Shown piece by piece: positions 4,417 to 6,086 of a stretch of 6,086 bases of DNA. A model generated the notes under the pieces. That model worked only from the letters and a program-made list of their open reading frames with translations. It searched no databases and was not told the origin of the DNA. Made by a program: the position numbers and the translations under genes. Positions within the stretch are counted from its first letter, which is position 1, and the number at the start of each line of letters is the position of its first letter. Source of the stretch: Nitrospiraceae bacterium (GTDB lineage: Bacteria; Nitrospirota; Thermodesulfovibrionia; Thermodesulfovibrionales; Dissulfurispiraceae); contig PMYY01000237.1 in NCBI GenBank assembly GCA_003170655.1, forward strand, positions 1 to 6,086. Reading direction: 5' to 3'.

Positions 4417-6086
4417 CGTCACTTCCTTGATATACGGTCCTAGAACCATGTCCTTATAACCCTTGCCCTGCGGGATTACCGGATATACTCCTTCTTCGCG
4501 GTCGGTGACCACTTCGAGAAAACAGGGGCCTTCGGCGGCAAGGAACTCTTTCATTGCAGGTTCCAGGTCCTCTCGCTTCGATATCTTGCGGCACCATTTG
4601 AAACCGCACTCTTTGGCAATGTTGGCAAAATTTGCGTCGTAGTTCCGTTCAGATCCTGTGAATTGCCTGTCATAAAAGACGGCTTGGATAGTCCTGACCA
4701 TACCGTCGGCATGATTGTTAAGCAGGAGAACTTTGATCGGTATCCCAAGCGATCCGATAGTATGGATCTCTCCCATGTTCATCTTGAGGCTGCCGTCGCC
4801 GTCTATCGCGATAACCTTACTGCCAGGGTTGGCAAAATAGACGCCGATAGAGCAAGGCATCGAAAATCCCATGGTCCCGAATGCACCCGAGGCCATGAAA
4901 GACTTGGGACGCTTGGGCAGCAGGTATTGGGCGGCGAGCATCTGGTGATTGCCGACCCCCGTCGTAAACTTCATGTCGTCAGTCACATTCCTTGAGAGCA
5001 GGTCGATCACCTCAGCCGCCTGGATCTCGGTGGCATCACTGTTATAGTCTAGAGGGAAGCTCTTCTTGAGAGAATTGACATGCTGCTGCCACGCCTCAAT
5101 GTTAAGCTTGACAGGGTTCTCCCGCGAGTATTCGATCAGGTCCTCAAGTACCGTTGCTGCATCACCTATAAAAGAGAACTTCGGTGAACGGGTCACTCGC
5201 ACTTCCTGCACTTTCGCTGGATTGATGTCTATGTAGGCGATTTCAGCCTTTAAGCCGGACTCCCCGACCTTCTGTGTCACACGATCGTTCCACCTGACGC
5301 CGAAGGCGACAAAGAGGTCCGTCTCCTGGATCGCCATGTTTGCATAGGGCGTGCCGAACATGCCGAGCATGCCGAGCGATGTATCGAAGTTCTCGTCAAG
5401 CACCCCTTTGCCCATGAGGCTGTTTATTGACGGTATATTGAATTTACGGTTGAACGCCCTGATCTTTTCGCTCGCCGCCTTATTGTTCATACCTCCGCCG
5501 ATATAAAGCAATGGGCGCTTTGCGCTTCCGAGCAGATCGAAGAACTGCTTGCACTGGTTCTTGCCAAGGTGTGTCTCCTGGTCGTACTTCAACCTATACC
5601 GCTCGATCTCTATGCCGCGGTATAGGCCCTTTTTCCTTTGGGCGTCCATCGGGAAATCAATAACTACAGGGCCCGGCTTGCCGGACTTCGCGAAGAAAAA
5701 AGCATCCTTTATGGTCTCTTCGATGTCGCTTTTGTCGGTTATCTGAAGGACCTTTTTTGCCGCCTTTGCAAAGACGCTTTTGACGTTGATATGCTGAAAC
5801 TCGTCCGTATCGAGACGGCTCTGCTGGACCTGTCCGGCAAATACTATCAGCGGTATTGAGTCAGCAAAAGAGTCCGCAACTGCAGTGAGTGTATTGGTAA
5901 TAGCGGGTCCGGAAGTAACGACGGCAACGCCTACCGAGTCACTCGACCGTGAATAACCCGCCGCGCTGAATGCTGCCGACTGCTCGTTGGCGTTGATCGT
6001 TATCGCGATGGAGCTGCCACCAAGGGCGTGATAGACCGGGAGGATTGTCGCACCCGTATACCCGAAGACCCTTGTCACCCCAAGGT
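4408..6086 (-). CDS. Acetolactate synthase-like thiamine-diphosphate enzyme (IlvB homologue), N-terminus beyond right edge
   Basis: This enzyme of the acetolactate synthase / pyruvate-decarboxylating ThDP family should join activated aldehyde from a 2-keto acid to an acceptor. Numbering from the Val codon at 6078-6076, 556 residues are visible. The frame stays open to 6086 through Leu-Gly, so roughly 15-25 residues are missing. Family motifs are VFGYTGATILPVYHAL (4-19), the ThDP-activating Glu32 in NANEQSAAF, and TSGPAITN (55-62). The FAD-region sequences GMFGTPYANMA (239-249) and FGVRWNDRV (259-267) follow. The ThDP/Mg site runs from DGDGS (426-430) to NN (454-455), and the C-terminus has VYPVIPQGKGYKDMVLG. 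Departures from typical IlvB are Ile464 for the specificity Trp (GMVRTIQ rather than GMVRQWQ), Met for Lys in FPMDAQ, and GYTGA for GYPGG. No ilvN small subunit follows, because the gene ends facing the cysteine-rich gene. Biosynthetic acetolactate synthase, or a paralogue such as a sugar or keto-acid carboligase, are both possible. Confidence 0.88.
   Translation of the reverse strand, partial: LGVTRVFGYTGATILPVYHALGGSSIAITINANEQSAAFSAAGYSRSSDSVGVAVVTSGPAITNTLTAVADSFADSIPLIVFAGQVQQSRLDTDEFQHINVKSVFAKAAKKVLQITDKSDIEETIKDAFFFAKSGKPGPVVIDFPMDAQRKKGLYRGIEIERYRLKYDQETHLGKNQCKQFFDLLGSAKRPLLYIGGGMNNKAASEKIRAFNRKFNIPSINSLMGKGVLDENFDTSLGMLGMFGTPYANMAIQETDLFVAFGVRWNDRVTQKVGESGLKAEIAYIDINPAKVQEVRVTRSPKFSFIGDAATVLEDLIEYSRENPVKLNIEAWQQHVNSLKKSFPLDYNSDATEIQAAEVIDLLSRNVTDDMKFTTGVGNHQMLAAQYLLPKRPKSFMASGAFGTMGFSMPCSIGVYFANPGSKVIAIDGDGSLKMNMGEIHTIGSLGIPIKVLLLNNHADGMVRTIQAVFYDRQFTGSERNYDANFANIAKECGFKWCRKISKREDLEPAMKEFLAAEGPCFLEVVTDREEGVYPVIPQGKGYKDMVLGPYIKEVTKG

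Noticed and set aside
4663..4995. 110-codon open frame on the plus strand
   Set aside because: It is antisense to the ThDP-binding part of the acetolactate-synthase-like gene and has no family features of its own.

Overview
The window holds six protein-coding genes, two of them cut by the window edges, packed with short gaps in a sequence of roughly balanced GC. I see no rRNA, tRNA, CRISPR array or insertion sequence. The content is mostly housekeeping: DNA repair, purine synthesis, a peptidase, a metal-tolerance protein, a small cysteine-rich unknown and a ThDP (thiamine diphosphate) enzyme. PurF is of the Bacillus-like iron-sulfur, propeptide-bearing type. The organism is probably a Gram-negative anaerobe or microaerophile. 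Nitrospirota or a deltaproteobacterial-type lineage is my best guess from the overall feel of the proteins, but this is a low-confidence inference.

Layout. Positions 1-898 (minus) are the N-terminal 299 residues of UvrB, running off the left edge. A 118-base divergent intergenic region (899-1016) follows and contains a 6-bp inverted repeat, GTAAAC-N16-GTTTAC, that may be an operator. On the plus strand come purF (1017-2450), an M29-family aminopeptidase (2506-3633), cutA (3719-4042) and a 104-residue cysteine-rich protein (4039-4353). The last start codon overlaps the cutA stop in a GTGA. Converging on these from the right is an acetolactate-synthase-like ThDP enzyme (4408-6086, minus), whose first residues lie beyond the right edge.

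How the genes relate. purF and the peptidase are co-directional but separated by 55 bases, and nothing ties their functions together. cutA has its own strong Shine-Dalgarno site and is probably translationally coupled to the cysteine-rich gene, so those two form the most convincing functional pair, perhaps connected with metals. The ThDP enzyme keeps the cofactor motifs of acetolactate synthase. It lacks the tryptophan that sets 2-ketobutyrate preference in acetohydroxyacid synthases, and it has no small regulatory subunit gene downstream.

I found no clear evidence of a wholly new system. The items most worth a second look are the cysteine-rich cutA partner, the atypical acetolactate-synthase-like enzyme and the dyad between uvrB and purF.
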